Source: Bacillus paramycoides
Lineage (GTDB): Bacteria > Bacillota > Bacilli > Bacillales > Bacillaceae_G
Direction: 5' to 3'
Length of the DNA stretch: 64,000 nt
Assembly (NCBI RefSeq): GCF_001884235.1
Contig: NZ_MAOI01000031.1
Span: 1-64,000 of the forward strand
Shown here: positions 34,045 through 43,660 of the stretch, one piece after another
Layout: each line of letters starts with the position of its first letter
Position numbering within the stretch: position 1 is the first letter of the stretch
The notes under the pieces: generated by a model
The model's database searches: none
Seen by the model: the letters and a program-made list of their open reading frames with translations, nothing else
What the model was told of the DNA's origin: nothing
Position numbers and translations under genes: made by a program

Positions 34045-35079
34045 TCACTTCTGAGAGAGACGTTGTCTATTCCATATCTCGATTATTCCACTATTTGATA
34101 TATTTTGGTTTGTCCTTCTAACTGGCTGACCTTCTATTTCTTTCTCATTCTTCGCAAACATCGTTGGTACGCCAAACGAAACTTTTTCTAAAATGTGCCC
34201 CGCGTCTTCTGATAAACAATAATCAATAAATAAATCCGCAATAATACCACTCGGTGCACGTTTTAGCTTCGAAATCGCATTAACAGACAAACCTGTTTGC
34301 TCAGGTACGATACTTACAATTGGAAAGCCTTGTTTTTGAAGCATTCTCTGATCTCCCATGAAATTGACGCCTATCATATATTCACCGCTCGCAACAAGTT
34401 CCGCCGGCATGTAACCATTCACCGTTACTTCACCAACTTGCCCTGCAAGATTCTTTACATACGCTTTTGCCTCTTCTTCACCTAAAGTATCAATAAGTGA
34501 TTGAAACAACGTATATGCTGTACCTGAAACATTTGGATCTGGCATTACAATCTTACCCGTATACACAGGATCTAATAAATCTTGCCACCTTGATGGATAC
34601 GGAAGACCGAGCGGCGCTATTTCTTCATTCCACCGCTCTTTATTAATCGCAATTGCCAGTTTCTCCACTTCATAACCGTACCAATAGCCGTCTTTATCTT
34701 TAACAGCTTTTGAAATACGATTCGCATGTTGGCTCATCACAGGAATAGAAAGATTTTTTTGCTTCATCATTTGATGTGCATCTACTGTACCACCAATAAT
34801 AATATCCGCTTTCGGGTTTCCAGCTTCTTCTTCCACTCTCCGAAGAAGTTCTTCTGTCGAAAGACGAATAAATTCATACGTACATCCACGCGGTTTACAA
34901 AATGACGAAAGCAAAGCTTCACCAACTTCTTCACGAGCAGCTACATACGCAACAAGATGACGATCATTCAAAATAGGGAGACCACTTTTATTATATTTAA
35001 TAGAGGCTGTATCTCGAGAGCAACTAGACATCGCTCCTCCGATTATTAGCAAAAAGAAGAAAAAGGCTATCTTTCTCAT
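34045..35079 (-). CDS. Extracellular solute-binding lipoprotein (PgtC/HptA-like sensor)
   Basis: A 344-residue lipoprotein with a signal peptide ending at lipobox MSSC (Cys20) and an iron/phosphate-type periplasmic binding fold (HLVAYVAAREEVGEALLSSF, ADIIIGGTVDAHQMM, YPSRWQDLLDPVYTGKIVMPDP, SGTAYTLFQSL). No ABC permease or ATPase is present nearby, so it is unlikely to serve classical uptake. Its place between a DUF3919-like protein and an antiporter, in an operon with a two-component system, matches PgtC of Salmonella and HptA of S. aureus, which sense extracellular phosphoesters. The start overlaps the preceding stop (ATGA). Confidence 0.85.
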   Translation of the reverse strand: MRKIAFFFFLLIIGGAMSSCSRDTASIKYNKSGLPILNDRHLVAYVAAREEVGEALLSSFCKPRGCTYEFIRLSTEELLRRVEEEAGNPKADIIIGGTVDAHQMMKQKNLSIPVMSQHANRISKAVKDKDGYWYGYEVEKLAIAINKERWNEEIAPLGLPYPSRWQDLLDPVYTGKIVMPDPNVSGTAYTLFQSLIDTLGEEEAKAYVKNLAGQVGEVTVNGYMPAELVASGEYMIGVNFMGDQRMLQKQGFPIVSIVPEQTGLSVNAISKLKRAPSGIIADLFIDYCLSEDAGHILEKVSFGVPTMFAKNEKEIEGQPVRRTNQNISNSGIIEIWNRQRLSQK

Positions 35080-35858
35080 GACACATTCTCCTTTACAAAT
35101 AACTCTGCTAGGGAGCCTTTCATATACATGACATTCCCGTTATTATCACCCAGGTATTGCACAACAAAGTACGATGGATACACAGAAATAGTTAGAATAT
35201 CCTCCCGCTCATTCTTTACACGTTTGCCTGTTTTATAAGCAGTAATATAAGCGATTGGCTCATTCTGTGACTGTAATAATTTCTGAATTTCTCCGTAATC
35301 CGTAATTTGCTTTGCATACCGAATAGAGTCAAGTATGTACGTAAGATTTATAGTACGTACTACATCACCTTGGCGTACTATGACATCCTTTGCTGACGCA
35401 AAAAAATCACTAATACGTTCTGGTGTATAATACAGACTTAACAAATACGTTTGCAATGCTGAGATCATCGGATCCGTGCCATTCTTCCCGTATACGTTCG
35501 CCTCATACTGGAACAAGTCACCTACTGCAAAAGTACGTTTATGTCCATTCAAGTACGTTACTTCTCCAGTAAATACTTGTTCTTGACTCTTCGCTTCTCT
35601 CGGCTCTATTCGAATTCGGTCAAAGAATGAAACAATCGTATGCAACCGAACTTCATCAGTTACAACAATTTCTCCCCACCTACTATGCCTTACTTTCACT
35701 TCAGTTGGAAGGGACTCATTCACTCTTTGTAAAACGGCTTGTTTGTCATCCACAATTGTGATTCGGTTATATATTTGCTTCTCAATAACATAAAACAAAA
35801 TAAGAGAAACAATAATACAAAAGACAAACATAAGAATTTGAAATGATAGCCTTTTCAT
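35076..35858 (-). CDS. Membrane-anchored protein, DUF3919-like
   Basis: A 260-residue protein with one N-terminal helix (about 7-27) and an extracellular part without cysteines. It resembles family DUF3919, which is typically 250-280 residues long and unstudied. Its position between the sensor kinase and the binding lipoprotein suggests an accessory role in signal detection, comparable to PgtB or YycH-type kinase modulators. GGAGGTAGG precedes ATG 35858. Confidence 0.65.
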   Translation of the reverse strand: MKRLSFQILMFVFCIIVSLILFYVIEKQIYNRITIVDDKQAVLQRVNESLPTEVKVRHSRWGEIVVTDEVRLHTIVSFFDRIRIEPREAKSQEQVFTGEVTYLNGHKRTFAVGDLFQYEANVYGKNGTDPMISALQTYLLSLYYTPERISDFFASAKDVIVRQGDVVRTINLTYILDSIRYAKQITDYGEIQKLLQSQNEPIAYITAYKTGKRVKNEREDILTISVYPSYFVVQYLGDNNGNVMYMKGSLAELFVKENVS

Positions 35859-35924
35859 TTCTGCCTACCTCCAAGATAAAAAAACGTTGTTTCGAAAATA
35901 CCGCATAATTGTTTCATAAATGTA

Positions 35925-37355
35925 TCATTTAACCGCTTTCAAGTTTTTTATGTCTTCCATCCGTCTCGGAAGCAAAAATGTAATAAATATTGTAGTTCCC
36001 ATTTCTTCACTACTCTCAATTCGCATACTTCCGCCCTGTTTATTTATAATCTCCTGACAAATATATAGGCCGTAGCCATTCCCGTAACTAGAAGGAAGCA
36101 CCTTACCTCCTGGAAACTCGTCCCACTCTGCAAGCACACCTTCATCTATACCAATACCATCATCATGAACAAAAACTTTCGCTTCCTGCTCATTTACAAT
36201 TACATTCATACGAATTTGCGTAGCATCACTATATTTAATCGCATTATCAAGCACATTCAAGAAAATTTGCTTCGTCTTATCAAAATCCGCAACGACATGT
36301 ACATCTGTTAACTCATTCATAACTTCAATTTCAAACTGCTGCAGGCGAGGTTTCACAATAGAAATTGCTTCTTCTGCCAGCTCCTTAATATTCACAACTG
36401 TAGGTGACACTTCAAACGTACTCGTCCCATACTTCGAAGATTTAAGCAACTCCTCTACAAGTGATAATAAACGCTCACTTTCTACAGCCACATAACGGAG
36501 ACTCTCCTGAACATCTTCCTTTGATTGTAACCTCGGAATTAAATCTACATAACCGATAATCGCTGTTAGCGGTGTTTTCAGCTCATGCGTAATGCGGTCT
36601 AAGAAATCTTTCTGTTTCTCTTTCTCGTCCTTCAGTTGCTTAATATGTAGTTCAATTCCATCAGCCATCGCATTAAAAGATGCTGAAAGCTGTGCAATTT
36701 CCACATACTCATTCAGCTCAATCTTACTTTCATAATCTCCATTCGCAAGCCGATGCGCCATTTGCCTTAACTGATCAATTGGTTTATGAAGAGACTTCGC
36801 CAAACGAATCGCAAAGAAAATACCAGCAGCTACTAAACAAAGAGACGTTATTAAAAACGTCCAACTCACATTTGTTAAAACTTCCTTCTCATCCGTTAAC
36901 TCATTTATAAAACGAATACTCCCAATGACATCGTTTCCATAATAAACCGGACTTGAAAACAAAAGAATTGGAGCTGGGTCTCCCTCCTCGAAAACATAAG
37001 ATTTCTTTCCCTTCAAAGAACTCTCAATATCGATATTTCGATGAAGTAATGCTCCTTTTTGTGTATCCGCAACAACATCTCCATTCTTCCCAATCATCTG
37101 CACACGGATATCCATTCGCTTCGCTAAATACGAAGCAATTAAAAGCGAATTAGGACCTAGTGTCTCCACTTCTGCTTCTTTCTCTAAATAATTCATCGTA
37201 TAAATTTGCGCTTCTACACTTAACTTTTCTAAGGAATCCGCCGCATTATGATACACATTCTTCTCCAGTGCAATATAAACAACTGCATACAAAAGAACAA
37301 GAATTGGAATCAACAATCCAACTATTCCAAACACCATATTTCGTTTTAAAGACAT
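35925..37355 (-). CDS. Sensor histidine kinase of a two-component system
   Basis: A 476-residue kinase: membrane helix 1 (about 7-30), an extracellular sensing domain (about 31-160), helix 2 (about 162-185), HAMP linker (RLAKSLHKPIDQLRQMAHRLANGDYE), HisKA with phospho-acceptor His257 (ITHELKTPL), and HATPase_c with DNAIKYS (N box), HDDGIGIDEG and GNGYGLYI (G boxes). ATG 37355 is chosen; GGTGAT lies before it. It partners the OmpR-type regulator encoded directly upstream and is expected to signal the presence of the antiporter's substrate through the binding lipoprotein. Confidence 0.9.
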   Translation of the reverse strand: MSLKRNMVFGIVGLLIPILVLLYAVVYIALEKNVYHNAADSLEKLSVEAQIYTMNYLEKEAEVETLGPNSLLIASYLAKRMDIRVQMIGKNGDVVADTQKGALLHRNIDIESSLKGKKSYVFEEGDPAPILLFSSPVYYGNDVIGSIRFINELTDEKEVLTNVSWTFLITSLCLVAAGIFFAIRLAKSLHKPIDQLRQMAHRLANGDYESKIELNEYVEIAQLSASFNAMADGIELHIKQLKDEKEKQKDFLDRITHELKTPLTAIIGYVDLIPRLQSKEDVQESLRYVAVESERLLSLVEELLKSSKYGTSTFEVSPTVVNIKELAEEAISIVKPRLQQFEIEVMNELTDVHVVADFDKTKQIFLNVLDNAIKYSDATQIRMNVIVNEQEAKVFVHDDGIGIDEGVLAEWDEFPGGKVLPSSYGNGYGLYICQEIINKQGGSMRIESSEEMGTTIFITFLLPRRMEDIKNLKAVK

Positions 37356-37366
37356 ATCATCACCAC

Positions 37367-38041
37367 TTAACAATCCAGCTTATAGCCAACGCCATAAATC
37401 GTCTTAATATACTCCCCACTATTACCTAGTTTCTTTCGAAGCCTTTGCACCATAATATCAACCGCTCTCGTATTTCCGATATACTCAAACCCCCATACTT
37501 TCTCAAGTAGCTCATCTCTCATAAACACACGCTGCGGATTCGAAACAAACAACTGACATAAATTAAACTCCCGGTACGTTAACTGAATTTCTTGCCCTTC
37601 GACATGTACCTTTCTCTCCTTAGGACAAATCACTAACTCACCTGCACGAATTACTTCGTGACTTACAGTTGTCTCCTCCTTCTTCACACGCCTGCTCATA
37701 TTCTTCACACGAAGAATAAGCTCAGCATAATTAAAAGGCTTCGTCACATAATCATCAGCTCCAAGCTGAAGACCAAGCAATTTATCATTCATCTGACTCT
37801 TCGCTGTTAACATCAGCACCGGAATATCACGATCCTTCTCCCGGAATAAACGCAATAACTCATACCCATCCGTATCAGGAAGCATCACATCTAAAATAAG
37901 TACATCTGGCTGCTCATTCCATCTCTCTACAGCTTCTCTCCCGTCAGCTGCCGTCAATACTTCATATCCTTCCATCTCTAACTGCATCCGAATCAAATTA
38001 CGAATACTCGATTCATCATCAACTACAAGTATTTTCATCAT
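37367..38041 (-). CDS. OmpR/PhoB family response regulator
   Basis: A 224-residue regulator. The receiver domain has the acidic pair DD (8-9), phospho-acceptor Asp51 (LILDVMLPD), Thr in LTAK and Lys101 (DYVTKPF). The C-terminal winged helix (about 130-222) carries LTYREFNLCQLFVSNPQRVF and VDIMVQRLRKKLG. It is the first gene of the five-gene operon (regulator, kinase, DUF3919-like protein, binding protein, antiporter) and most likely activates the antiporter gene. GGAGGAGA precedes ATG 38041. Confidence 0.93.
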   Translation of the reverse strand: MMKILVVDDESSIRNLIRMQLEMEGYEVLTAADGREAVERWNEQPDVLILDVMLPDTDGYELLRLFREKDRDIPVLMLTAKSQMNDKLLGLQLGADDYVTKPFNYAELILRVKNMSRRVKKEETTVSHEVIRAGELVICPKERKVHVEGQEIQLTYREFNLCQLFVSNPQRVFMRDELLEKVWGFEYIGNTRAVDIMVQRLRKKLGNSGEYIKTIYGVGYKLDC

Positions 38042-38100
38042 TCTCCTCCTTCCATCCTGTATTATAGTACAGTTTAGTATAGCAAAAATAAGACGAAAAA

Positions 38101-38145
38101 AGAGAGGGTATTGTCGAACATATTTTGTCGACGATACCCTCTCTC
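38101..38145 (-). terminator. Terminator of the SGNH-like gene
   Basis: AGAGAGGGTATTGTCGA pairs with TCGACGATACCCTCTCT (one G-T pair), ten bases after the stop codon. Confidence 0.85.
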
Positions 38146-38154
38146 TTTCACTTA

Positions 38155-38973
38155 TTATTTAGCCACAAAATAATCCGTTACATATTGTGCCCAAACCTCA
38201 TGTCCTTTAGCACTTGGGAAACCAAATTCTTCTTTTAAGTATGGTAAAATAGCCTTTGTTGTTGCATCTGGCCACGCTCCCCAATGATCAACATATGTAT
38301 AACCATTTTGCGTCGCAAATTGCTTTAATGCTTCAATCGATTTCGGATAATTCTTCGCACCATACACTGGGTTTGGTGGTTGGATCATAATTGTAGCGCC
38401 TTTTGCACTAGTAGAAAGTGCTTGAACGAACTTCTGTGTACTCGCAACAGAGTTACCATTACCAGTTTTACCATTATCAGTAATAAATGGTGGTTCAAAT
38501 AAAATCACATCTGGGTTGTCTTTCGCAATCTCTTTATCACGCTTATTTGCGATTAACTCTTCCGTACTTTCACCCTTATATTCCTTTACTGTCACATTCC
38601 ATAAACCTTTACCGTAAGCAGTTTCTAAATTAGCTGTTAACTTAGCTGCCCAAGCATCTTTTTCAGATGAAGAAGCCTCATCACCAACAATAACAAGATT
38701 TACCGCCTTCTTCTCCTCAGCAGCTTTCTTCAACGTCTCTTTCACTTTATCGGGTAAATTCTTCGCATATGCTTCATTAAAAGATGACTTCGCTTCTTGT
38801 TTTTTCTCTTCTTTCTTCGCTCCGCTATCTTTCACTTCAGCCTTCGTTTTCGTTACTTCACTCGTTTGCCCCGTTGCATTTGCAACTTTCTTATTCCAGT
38901 ACAATTTACCGCTCACAATCGAAGCGACAAACACTGCAAAAATAACAAGGACAAGTACTGCTTTCTTATTCAT
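38155..38973 (-). CDS. Membrane-anchored SGNH/GDSL hydrolase-like protein
   Basis: A 272-residue protein with an N-terminal helix (5-25), a Lys/Glu-rich stalk (about 38-85) and an SGNH-fold domain. Block I reads VNLVIVGDEASSS, where a GDS(L) motif is expected; block III may be FEPPFITDNG; block V is SAKGHEVWAQYV, with His but without the usual Asp at minus three. SGNH proteins of this design modify cell-wall polysaccharides by acetyl transfer or removal. The altered block I leaves activity in doubt. It lies beside an LCP gene at the end of the polysaccharide locus. Confidence 0.65.
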   Translation of the reverse strand: MNKKAVLVLVIFAVFVASIVSGKLYWNKKVANATGQTSEVTKTKAEVKDSGAKKEEKKQEAKSSFNEAYAKNLPDKVKETLKKAAEEKKAVNLVIVGDEASSSEKDAWAAKLTANLETAYGKGLWNVTVKEYKGESTEELIANKRDKEIAKDNPDVILFEPPFITDNGKTGNGNSVASTQKFVQALSTSAKGATIMIQPPNPVYGAKNYPKSIEALKQFATQNGYTYVDHWGAWPDATTKAILPYLKEEFGFPSAKGHEVWAQYVTDYFVAK

Positions 38974-39034
38974 CGATTCACCTCATCTATTAATCTCACA
39001 ACATATAATACTAATATAAATCCATGCAAAAATA

Positions 39035-39063
39035 AACCCAACTCCTTCCAAAGGAGTTGGGTT
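39035..39063 (-). terminator. Terminator of the LCP gene
   Basis: AACCCAACTCCTT (39035-39047) pairs with AAGGAGTTGGGTT (39051-39063); the minus strand continues in TATTTTT. Confidence 0.88.
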
Positions 39064-39071
39064 ATTACATA

Positions 39072-39986
39072 TTACTTAGTCAATTCAAGCTGTGCTCTTA
39101 ACTTATTCGTTAAATCTTGTTTTGCTGCATCTGGAACATAGTAGTACCAAATGCCATCCGCGGCTTTGTGGCCGTCACCAGGAATTTGGATATCCTCACT
39201 GTTCTGCAGACAATTTTTATAATTCTTTTGCATATCAAACATTTGATCTTGCGTTAAGTTTGTTTTCACATTCTTTTGAATTGCTGTAAGTACATCTCCA
39301 TAACTTGCTAGAGAAGAGAAGCTTGCACCTTTCTTAATAACAGCTTGCATCACTTGACGTTGACGCATTTGACGACCGAAGTCACCGCGTGGGTCTTCTT
39401 TACGCATGCGTGTGAATGCTAGAGCCTCATCACCATTCAAATGAATATTTCCTTTAGCAAAATGATGACCGTTTGCAGTAAATTCTAAGTCATTATTTAC
39501 ATCTACCCCACCAACTGCATCAACAATATCTTTAAAACCTTCCATATTTACTTCAATATAATAGTTAATAGGAACATTTAAGAACTTTTCTACAGTTGCG
39601 ACAGACATATCTACGCCACCAAATGCATAAGCATGGTTGATTTTATCACTTTTCCCTTTTCCAACGATTTCTGTATATGTATCACGAGGGATACTTACAG
39701 TCTTCATTGAGTTATTTTTAGGATTTAAAGTAATAACCATTAAAGAATCTGAACGCCCTTTATCTTCACCACGTTCATCCGCTCCTAGTAATAGGATTGA
39801 AATCGGTTCTGATTTACTAATTTTTGCTGTTTCTACACCATTAGAGTCTTTATCACGCTTTAACGGCTTATGAACTTCATCTAATGTTTTTGAAACTTTG
39901 GAATATACATTATAGGCATATACTCCCCCACCTATAATCATTACCCCTATAACGCCTAGTATCCATAATAGGATCTTTTTTTTCAT
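39072..39986 (-). CDS. LytR-CpsA-Psr (LCP) family glycopolymer transferase
   Basis: A 304-residue protein with one N-terminal helix (about 5-27) and an extracellular LCP domain: SILLLGADERGEDKGRSDSL with the pyrophosphate-binding Arg/Asp, SIPRDTYTEI, HAYAFGGVDM and the ALAFTRMRKEDPRGDFGRQMRQRQV stretch are diagnostic. LCP enzymes attach undecaprenyl-linked glycopolymers (teichoic acid, capsule) to peptidoglycan. Its location at the end of the polysaccharide locus suggests that it anchors the polymer made there, although a general TagU role is possible. Confidence 0.92.
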   Translation of the reverse strand: MKKKILLWILGVIGVMIIGGGVYAYNVYSKVSKTLDEVHKPLKRDKDSNGVETAKISKSEPISILLLGADERGEDKGRSDSLMVITLNPKNNSMKTVSIPRDTYTEIVGKGKSDKINHAYAFGGVDMSVATVEKFLNVPINYYIEVNMEGFKDIVDAVGGVDVNNDLEFTANGHHFAKGNIHLNGDEALAFTRMRKEDPRGDFGRQMRQRQVMQAVIKKGASFSSLASYGDVLTAIQKNVKTNLTQDQMFDMQKNYKNCLQNSEDIQIPGDGHKAADGIWYYYVPDAAKQDLTNKLRAQLELTK

Positions 39987-40303
39987 TCCTTTAGCCCTCT
40001 TTCAATTTATATACTAATTATTCATTTATGTTTATAGTATCATAAGAATTCTAATATAAGTCGAAATAAAAATTAATTCATATGTATCAACATTTATATC
40101 CTATCTTGTACTAAAACTCTCCAACTATTATAAGTAAAATCAACAAGCAAACTTATAAAAAGTCTTCTATATTCTAGCATTTAAAGTTTAAATTGTTTAT
40201 ACCCATTTTATAAATTTAAATTCTTATTTAGAAATATAATATCCCTTCTATTTGAGGCTAGAATAAGATAATAATCGTATTATGACAAACCCCTAGCTAA
40301 TTA
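39987..40303. other. AT-rich intergenic region between LCP gene and rmlB
   Basis: About 317 bases, nearly all A and T, without a gene on either strand. I found no convincing terminator for the long polysaccharide operon that ends at rmlB; TACTATAAA on the minus strand near 40040 may be part of the LCP promoter. Confidence 0.45.
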
Positions 40304-41323
40304 TTATAATGAGTATTGCTTCTTGAAGTAATTTTGATACTCACCACTAATAATTTGTTCCCACCACTTGGTATTATCTAAATACCATTGAATCGTTTGA
40401 GCAATTCCCGTTTCAAATGTGTAAGTTGGTTTCCAACCTAATTTCTCTAGCTTTGTTGGATCAATTGCATAACGCTTATCGTGACCTAATCGATCTTGAA
40501 CAAACTCAATTAATTCTTCAGTTTTGCCAAGCGTACTAATGATTGTTTTAACTACCTCTAAATTTGTACGTTCATTATGTCCACCGACATTGTAGACTTC
40601 TCCATTTACACCCTCATGCATAACTAGATCAATTGCAGCACAATGATCAATAACGTGTAACCAGTCACGAATATTTTTACCGTCTCCATATACAGGAACT
40701 TTTTCATCATTTAATACACGTGAAATTGTTAATGGAATTAGTTTTTCTGGGAAATGGAAAGGTCCATAATTATTTGAACAACGTGTAATATTGATTGGTA
40801 AGTCAAATGTTTCATGATAAGCTCTAACTAATAAATCTGAAGAAGCTTTACTTGCACTATATGGACTATTTGGTTGTAAAGGGGTTTCTTCTGTAAAGAA
40901 TGTTGTTGGATCAAAATCTAATTCGCCGTATACTTCGTCTGTCGATACGTGAACAAATTTAGTTATACCATATGCCTTTGCTGCATCTAATAACACTTGT
41001 GTTCCTAATACATTTGTACTAATAAATACTTCAGGTTCAGCAATAGAACGATCAACATGACTTTCTGCCGCAAAATGTACAACGTAATCGAATTTTTCTT
41101 GTTCAAATAGTTGGTTGACCGCTTGACGGTCTACAATATCAACCTTAGCAAATGAATAATTTTCTTTCGCTTCAATATCCTTATGCTTTGTTAAATCTCC
41201 CGCATATGTCAATACATCTAGATTTACAATATGGTAATCAGGATATTTATTTACCATATACTGTACAAAGTTTCCCCCGATAAATCCTGCTCCACCTGTT
41301 ACTAATACTTTCTTTTTCTCCAT
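40304..41323 (-). CDS. rmlB: dTDP-glucose 4,6-dehydratase
   Basis: A 339-residue extended short-chain dehydrogenase that converts dTDP-glucose to dTDP-4-keto-6-deoxyglucose, second step of dTDP-L-rhamnose synthesis. NAD binding is VTGGAGFIGGNF (9-20), the active site has STDEVYG and YSASKAS (Tyr/Lys pair), and NNYGPFHFPEKLIP is typical of RmlB. It is the last of four genes ordered rmlA-C-D-B; its ribosome site overlaps the end of rmlD. Confidence 0.95.
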   Translation of the reverse strand: MEKKKVLVTGGAGFIGGNFVQYMVNKYPDYHIVNLDVLTYAGDLTKHKDIEAKENYSFAKVDIVDRQAVNQLFEQEKFDYVVHFAAESHVDRSIAEPEVFISTNVLGTQVLLDAAKAYGITKFVHVSTDEVYGELDFDPTTFFTEETPLQPNSPYSASKASSDLLVRAYHETFDLPINITRCSNNYGPFHFPEKLIPLTISRVLNDEKVPVYGDGKNIRDWLHVIDHCAAIDLVMHEGVNGEVYNVGGHNERTNLEVVKTIISTLGKTEELIEFVQDRLGHDKRYAIDPTKLEKLGWKPTYTFETGIAQTIQWYLDNTKWWEQIISGEYQNYFKKQYSL

Positions 41324-41324
41324 T

Positions 41325-42179
41325 TTACTTCACCTCTTGCTGTAATTGCGTAATATAGTGTTTTACCGCTTCTTGCCAAGTTGGTAATGGTTTAAATCCA
41401 TTATCAATTAATTTTTGTTTAGACATACGTGAATTTTTTGGACGTACTGCACGAGTAGGATATTCTTCTGTAGTAATACTATTTACTTTCACATCTTGTC
41501 CTGCGATTTCAAAGATTTCTTGCGCAAACTCAGCCCAACTACAGAAACCTTCATTTGTGGCATGATATGTACCATATTTCTCCGTTACGACCATATCAAC
41601 TAACAAACGAGCTAAATCATACGTATAAGTTGGTGAACCTATTTGATCTCCTACAACATTCAATTCATCACGTGTTTCACCTAAACGAAGCATTGTTTTA
41701 ATGAAGTTATTTCCATTAATACCGAATACCCATGAAATACGCACAATAAAATTGTTATCTATTAGACTTCTAACTACTTTTTCTCCCTCATACTTTGTTA
41801 AACCGTAGTATCCAACCGGATTCGGCGTATCAGTTTCTACGAATGCATGAGTTCCTTCTCCATCAAATACATAATCTGTACTAATATACACAAATTTGGC
41901 ATTTAATTTTTTTGCTGCTGTAGCAAGGTATTTTGTACCTTCTACATTAACATTCCAGCAAAGCTCTTTATCATCTTCAGATTTATCAACAGCCGTATAT
42001 GCTGCGCAATGAATAATTGCATCTGGTTTTACATTATCTACAAATTCATAAACCGCAGCTTCGTTTGTAATGTCTAAATCTTCTATTCCAATACCTTGCA
42101 TTTCTAGTCCTTGCTTCTCTCCACGTTTTACTACGTCATATCCAAGCTGACCATTATAACCGGTTACTAAAACTTTCAT
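41325..42179 (-). CDS. rmlD: dTDP-4-dehydrorhamnose reductase
   Basis: A 284-residue reductase for the last step to dTDP-L-rhamnose. It shows the N-terminal VTGYNGQLGYDVV nucleotide site, STDYVFDGEG, YYGLTKYEGE (Tyr/Lys) and the substrate-binding RISWVFG segment. ATG 42179 is chosen because GGGGAGT lies before it; a longer upstream frame overlaps rmlC. Confidence 0.94.
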   Translation of the reverse strand: MKVLVTGYNGQLGYDVVKRGEKQGLEMQGIGIEDLDITNEAAVYEFVDNVKPDAIIHCAAYTAVDKSEDDKELCWNVNVEGTKYLATAAKKLNAKFVYISTDYVFDGEGTHAFVETDTPNPVGYYGLTKYEGEKVVRSLIDNNFIVRISWVFGINGNNFIKTMLRLGETRDELNVVGDQIGSPTYTYDLARLLVDMVVTEKYGTYHATNEGFCSWAEFAQEIFEIAGQDVKVNSITTEEYPTRAVRPKNSRMSKQKLIDNGFKPLPTWQEAVKHYITQLQQEVK

Positions 42180-42183
42180 TTTT

Positions 42184-42744
42184 TTACTCCCCGTATACAA
42201 AGTTATTTTCTGCTTCTTTTAATGAAGGTGCTTTTTCGTCTTTTTCAGATAGCACCGGTTGAACCTCCATTGGCCACTCAACGCCAACTTCAGGATCGTT
42301 CCAAACAATACCACGATCACATTCAGGAGCATACAATTCATCAACTTTATACTGAACCTCAACATCATCTGTTAATGTCATAAATCCATGTGCGAATCCT
42401 TTTGGAATTAATAATTGTTTTTTATTTTCAGCACTTAGTTCAATGCCAAACCATTGACCATACGTAGGGCTTCCCTTGCGAATATCGACTGCTACGTCAA
42501 ATATAGATCCACGTGTACAACGCACAAGCTTAGTTTGTGCTTTAGAATTTAATTGATAGTGTAAACCACGAAGTGTTCCTTTTGTTGCAGAAAACGATTG
42601 ATTATCTTGTACAAATTTTAAATCAATCCCCGCTTCTTTCATTGCTTTGTCGCTATACGTTTCCATAAACCAACCACGATGATCGCCAAATACTTTTGGT
42701 TCAATTACTTTTACGCCTAGCAGGTTTGTGTCTATAACTTTCAT
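42184..42744 (-). CDS. rmlC: dTDP-4-dehydrorhamnose 3,5-epimerase
   Basis: A 186-residue cupin-fold epimerase. The family motifs QDNQSFSATKGTLRGLHYQ, with the catalytic His, and IPKGFAHGFMTL are present, as are RKGSPTYGQWFG and the C-terminal WNDPEVGVEWP. ATG 42744 with GGAGTG upstream is chosen over a GTG nine bases earlier. Confidence 0.95.
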   Translation of the reverse strand: MKVIDTNLLGVKVIEPKVFGDHRGWFMETYSDKAMKEAGIDLKFVQDNQSFSATKGTLRGLHYQLNSKAQTKLVRCTRGSIFDVAVDIRKGSPTYGQWFGIELSAENKKQLLIPKGFAHGFMTLTDDVEVQYKVDELYAPECDRGIVWNDPEVGVEWPMEVQPVLSEKDEKAPSLKEAENNFVYGE

Positions 42745-42759
42745 TATGCTCACTCCAGA

Positions 42760-43638
42760 TTAATATTTAATGCTACCGTTTGCTACCTTTAATAAATATT
42801 GACCATAGCCATTTTTAGAGCACTGATCACCTGATTTAATTAGAGTTTCTTTGTTAATCCAGCCATTAATATATCCAATCTCTTCAAGAGCTGCAATTTT
42901 AATTCCTTGATGGTCCTCAACTGTTTTTACAAAGTTTGTTGCATCTACTAGACTCTTATGAGTTCCCGTATCTAACCATGTATAACCACGTCCTAATAGC
43001 TCAACCTCTAATTCACCACTATTTAAATACGCCTCATTTATAGATGTAATTTCCAACTCTCCTCTAACCGATGGTTTTACATTTTTTGCAATTTCAACTA
43101 CGCGATTATCATAGAAATATAATCCAGTAATTGCGTAGTTAGATTTTGGTTCCTGAGGCTTTTCCTCTACACTTAGTACTTTTCCATTCCCATCAAACTC
43201 AACTACCCCAAAACGCTCTGGATCGTTTACATGATATCCGAAAACTGTAGCGCCTTTTTCCTTATTCGCCGCACGTTGTAGCATTTTACGAAGCCCGCTA
43301 CCATAATAAATATTGTCTCCTAATACCATAGCAACAGAATCATTACCAATAAACTCTTCACCAATAATAAATGCTTGTGCTAAACCGTCAGGGCTCGGTT
43401 GTACCTTATATTGAAGAGAAATACCGAATTGAGAACCATCACCTAATAACGCTTCAAAACGTGGTGTGTCTTCCGGTGTTGAAATAATTAAAATCTCACG
43501 AATCCCTGCTAACATTAATGTTGATAATGGATAGTAAATCATTGGTTTATCATAAATAGGAAGTAATTGTTTACTTGTAACCATTGTGAGTGGATATAAA
43601 CGTGTACCACTTCCTCCTGCTAAAATTATGCCTTTCAT
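42760..43638 (-). CDS. rmlA: Glucose-1-phosphate thymidylyltransferase
   Basis: A 292-residue nucleotidyltransferase that starts the dTDP-rhamnose pathway. The pyrophosphorylase signature [16 protein letters not shown] is at residues 3-18, followed by [28 protein letters not shown] and [16 protein letters not shown] lies before the start. It begins the rmlACDB block, directly after the flippase gene of the AT-rich section. Confidence 0.95.
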   Translation of the reverse strand: MKGIILAGGSGTRLYPLTMVTSKQLLPIYDKPMIYYPLSTLMLAGIREILIISTPEDTPRFEALLGDGSQFGISLQYKVQPSPDGLAQAFIIGEEFIGNDSVAMVLGDNIYYGSGLRKMLQRAANKEKGATVFGYHVNDPERFGVVEFDGNGKVLSVEEKPQEPKSNYAITGLYFYDNRVVEIAKNVKPSVRGELEITSINEAYLNSGELEVELLGRGYTWLDTGTHKSLVDATNFVKTVEDHQGIKIAALEEIGYINGWINKETLIKSGDQCSKNGYGQYLLKVANGSIKY

Positions 43639-43660
43639 TTTTTTCCCCCCATATTTATCT

